This document shows, in pieces, positions 37,614 through 64,000 of a stretch of DNA of 64,000 bases. The stretch is taken from positions 6,713,842 to 6,777,841 of the forward strand of contig NC_051090.1 of the NCBI RefSeq assembly GCF_901709675.1, in the 5' to 3' direction. The position numbers and the translations under genes were made by a program. Numbering within the stretch: the stretch's first letter is position 1; each line of letters starts with the position of its first letter. The DNA comes from Syngnathus acus. Taxonomy: Eukaryota > Chordata > Actinopteri > Syngnathiformes > Syngnathidae. Under the pieces are notes generated by a model. That model saw only the letters and a program-made list of their open reading frames with translations, was not told the origin of the DNA and searched no databases.

Positions 37614-37758
37614 TCCTGACTTTGGAGTGCACACCAGGACTTGGTCTGGATCCAGGTCTAGATTGTTCTACTCAGCCTGGTTCAAACAGTGACTGCAGAG
37701 TCTGAGAAGGAATCGTAAAAGGCTTGTGTTTCATTCGGAGGGATCGCCGGCCGGACCA
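37614..37758 (+). other. 5' UTR part of the fibrillin start exon
   Basis: A pyrimidine-rich acceptor (TTTTCTTTACAG) ends at 37613. The 145 bases that follow contain no ATG before the start codon at 37759. This implies at least one upstream non-coding exon, which I cannot locate. Confidence 0.6.
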
Positions 37759-63754
<25,996 letters not shown>

Positions 63755-64000
63755 GTAAGCAATCCTACCGCCATGAGGTCCTGCACTTTAAAACCGGGGT
63801 GGGCAAATTTTTACTTATTTTTTAAATGGACAGATTAATAAAAAAAAAACAGTGTATACGGAAAAAATCCATTAATTAGTTTTATGGAGTATAATAGTGT
63901 TGATTTTATTTTTATTTATTTTATTTTATTTAAAAAATGACAAAAAGTGATATATCATTCTCAAATTTTATTTGATTTATCCATTAATCAGTTTTATAAT

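Overview
The window is vertebrate nuclear DNA, almost certainly from a ray-finned (teleost) fish. Genes are split by GT-AG introns, intergenic and intronic DNA is AT-rich with many microsatellites, and small palindromic DNA-transposon remnants and a tRNA-headed repeat of fish type are scattered through it. Nothing prokaryotic or viral was seen.

Layout from left to right: a nested palindromic repeat and a CT/AT microsatellite (1-520); timm13 (+, 963-1530), a mitochondrial intermembrane-space chaperone; tmprss9-like polyserase (-, 6993-2698), a membrane-anchored protease with two trypsin-like domains; lsm7 (-, 9251-8373), an Sm-like RNA-processing subunit; an unassigned BTB-BACK-kelch gene (+, 9776-11602); cers4 (-, 19826-12856), a ceramide synthase; a 17 kb interval with no recognisable gene (about 20,460-37,613); and the first 19 coding exons of a large fibrillin gene (+, 37,759-63,754) that continues past the window. 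The order timm13-tmprss9-lsm7 and the pair cers4-fibrillin both recall human chromosome 19p13, where the two groups lie several megabases apart. The genes have unrelated jobs: this is a conserved neighbourhood, not a functional cluster.

The most striking technical signal is a segment from about 4.06 to 10.7 kb. Every gene in it (most of tmprss9, all of lsm7, exon 1 of the kelch gene) carries single-base insertions or deletions, mostly in homopolymers, roughly 25-30 by my count. About 5.4 kb of coding sequence outside it carries none. Because lsm7 is a core cellular gene, this looks like uncorrected sequence in the assembly rather than gene decay.

The fibrillin gene is the biological centre of the window. 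It encodes signal peptide, furin site, unique N-terminal domain, EGF1-3, hybrid domain 1, cbEGF1-2, TB1, a Gly/Asn-rich linker with five tandem FGGNGG[S/G] heptads, EGF4, cbEGF3-6, TB2 and cbEGF7-9. By sequence it is fibrillin-2-like; by position beside cers4 it matches human FBN3. I found no evidence of a wholly new biological system.
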